Assembly: GCA_002435755.1 (NCBI GenBank)
Contig: DIYH01000011.1
Location: forward strand, 1 to 64,000
DNA from: Flammeovirgaceae bacterium UBA6059
GTDB taxonomy: Bacteria; Bacteroidota; Bacteroidia; Cytophagales; Cyclobacteriaceae
Direction of reading: 5' to 3'
DNA: 64,000 bases
Each line of letters begins with the position of its first letter. The stretch's first letter is position 1. The translations under genes were made by a program, and so were the position numbers. The notes under the pieces were generated by a model, which ran no database searches, had not been told where the DNA came from, and saw only the letters and a list, made by a program, of their open reading frames with translations. Below, piece after piece: positions 63,575 to 64,000 of the stretch.

Positions 63575-64000
63575 GTGAATAAGCAACTGAGCAACAAGAA
63601 AATCCTACTGACACTCGCTGGCAATGCCGTGGATATCTTTATCGGTTTTGGGACCGTTATGCTCGTCACGAGAACTTTCTCAGAAGAATCAGCCGGCAAA
63701 TGGTTTCTTTTCGTAAACATCTTCGCGCTGCTCAATAGTCTCAGAGATGGGTTCATCCAGAATGGTCTCATCAAGTATGTCCAGACAGATGATCTTGACG
63801 GGAAGTTAAGTGTGTACAAAACGAGTTTAATCGTCACCACAATATTTGAGGTGACCACCTGCTTTATCGTTGTAAGTCTCTTTCAATTTTTCAATTGGTT
63901 TGATCTGGCATACCTATTCCAGTATTATCCTTTCTACTCCATTCCTTATGCAATCTACAGATGGACATTTGTGGTGCACAGGAGTCAGCTAAATGTCGTT
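63575..64000 (+). CDS. oligosaccharide flippase (Wzx-like), partial
   Basis: 142 residues reach the right edge of the window, so the C-terminus is missing. The N-terminal helices (NKKILLTLAGNAVDIFIGFGTVMLVTRTF and following segments) resemble polysaccharide flippases of the MOP superfamily, which carry lipid-linked repeats across the membrane. Start is GTG at 63575; an in-frame stop at 63557 limits upstream choices. It is separated from the previous gene by 219 bases without a reading frame; an imperfect -7-like TACCTTGG lies at 63563-63570. Confidence 0.75.
   Translation, partial: MNKQLSNKKILLTLAGNAVDIFIGFGTVMLVTRTFSEESAGKWFLFVNIFALLNSLRDGFIQNGLIKYVQTDDLDGKLSVYKTSLIVTTIFEVTTCFIVVSLFQFFNWFDLAYLFQYYPFYSIPYAIYRWTFVVHRSQLNVV

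Noticed and set aside
1..64000. tRNA, rRNA genes and CRISPR arrays.
   Set aside because: No cloverleaf-like or rRNA-like stretch and no regularly spaced direct repeats were found in the gaps; small RNAs without distinct sequence cannot be excluded by eye.

Overview
The window looks like chromosomal DNA of a marine-type Bacteroidota, most likely order Cytophagales. This rests on gene content, not on any search: a C-terminal type IX secretion (T9SS) sorting domain, SprB-like and HYR repeats, families largely confined to this phylum by my recollection (DUF3822, DUF4905, TIGR02757, DUF3667, DUF4159, PafA phosphatase), lipoproteins with short lipoboxes, and several promoters with the phylum-type -7 element TAnnTTTG. 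I see no rRNA, tRNA or CRISPR array. The last gene runs off the right edge.

Layout. 1-8.7 kb: MacB/FtsX-type permease, alpha/beta hydrolase, aromatic amino acid decarboxylase, LysE exporter overlapping a GH3-family enzyme, YggS and DUF423. 8.7-17.3 kb: housekeeping block with DUF1573 protein, RecD/Pif1-like helicase, two Nudix hydrolases, DUF3822-coaD, pyrE, and a reverse operon DUF4905 / LysM-DPBB cell wall protein / TIGR02757. 17.3-26.5 kb: forward operon nfeD-kdsB-SnoaL-like-small membrane protein-DUF3667, facing a reverse operon (histidine phosphatase, guaA, TPR/periplasmic-binding lipoprotein-like protein, hemL). 26.6-34.5 kb: GH63-type glucosidase, PafA-like phosphatase, HAD phosphatase, DUF4159, lipoprotein, serine hydrolase. 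34.9-41.3 kb: a 2151-residue surface protein with two BspA-type LRR modules, five HYR+SprB composite repeats and a T9SS domain. 41.6-42.6 kb: decayed IS110-family transposase. 42.8-46.9 kb: reverse operon for reduced sulfur/persulfide handling under an ArsR-family repressor with a textbook operator. 47-53.2 kb: DUF819 carrier, M49-like metallopeptidase, thioredoxin-fold protein, HD protein, phosphotriesterase-like lipoprotein, collagen-like lipoprotein. 53.3-64 kb: exopolysaccharide locus in two transcription units (response regulator / priming sugar transferase / LruC protein, then short TolC-like protein / Wzz-like copolymerase / GT2 / O-antigen ligase-like / GT4), followed by a Wzx-like flippase with its own gap.

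How genes work together. The sulfur operon couples transport (TauE/SafE, two YeeE/YedE halves), persulfide oxidation (MBL plus rhodanese) and a lipoprotein rhodanese. The exopolysaccharide locus has most of a Wzx/Wzy-type pathway, and its two leading promoters share a 16-bp element at identical distance from the -7 box, suggesting co-regulation. A second unexplained signal is a dispersed motif, CCTAYCGG(G)AA, found about 20 times in the window on both strands and in several reading frames.
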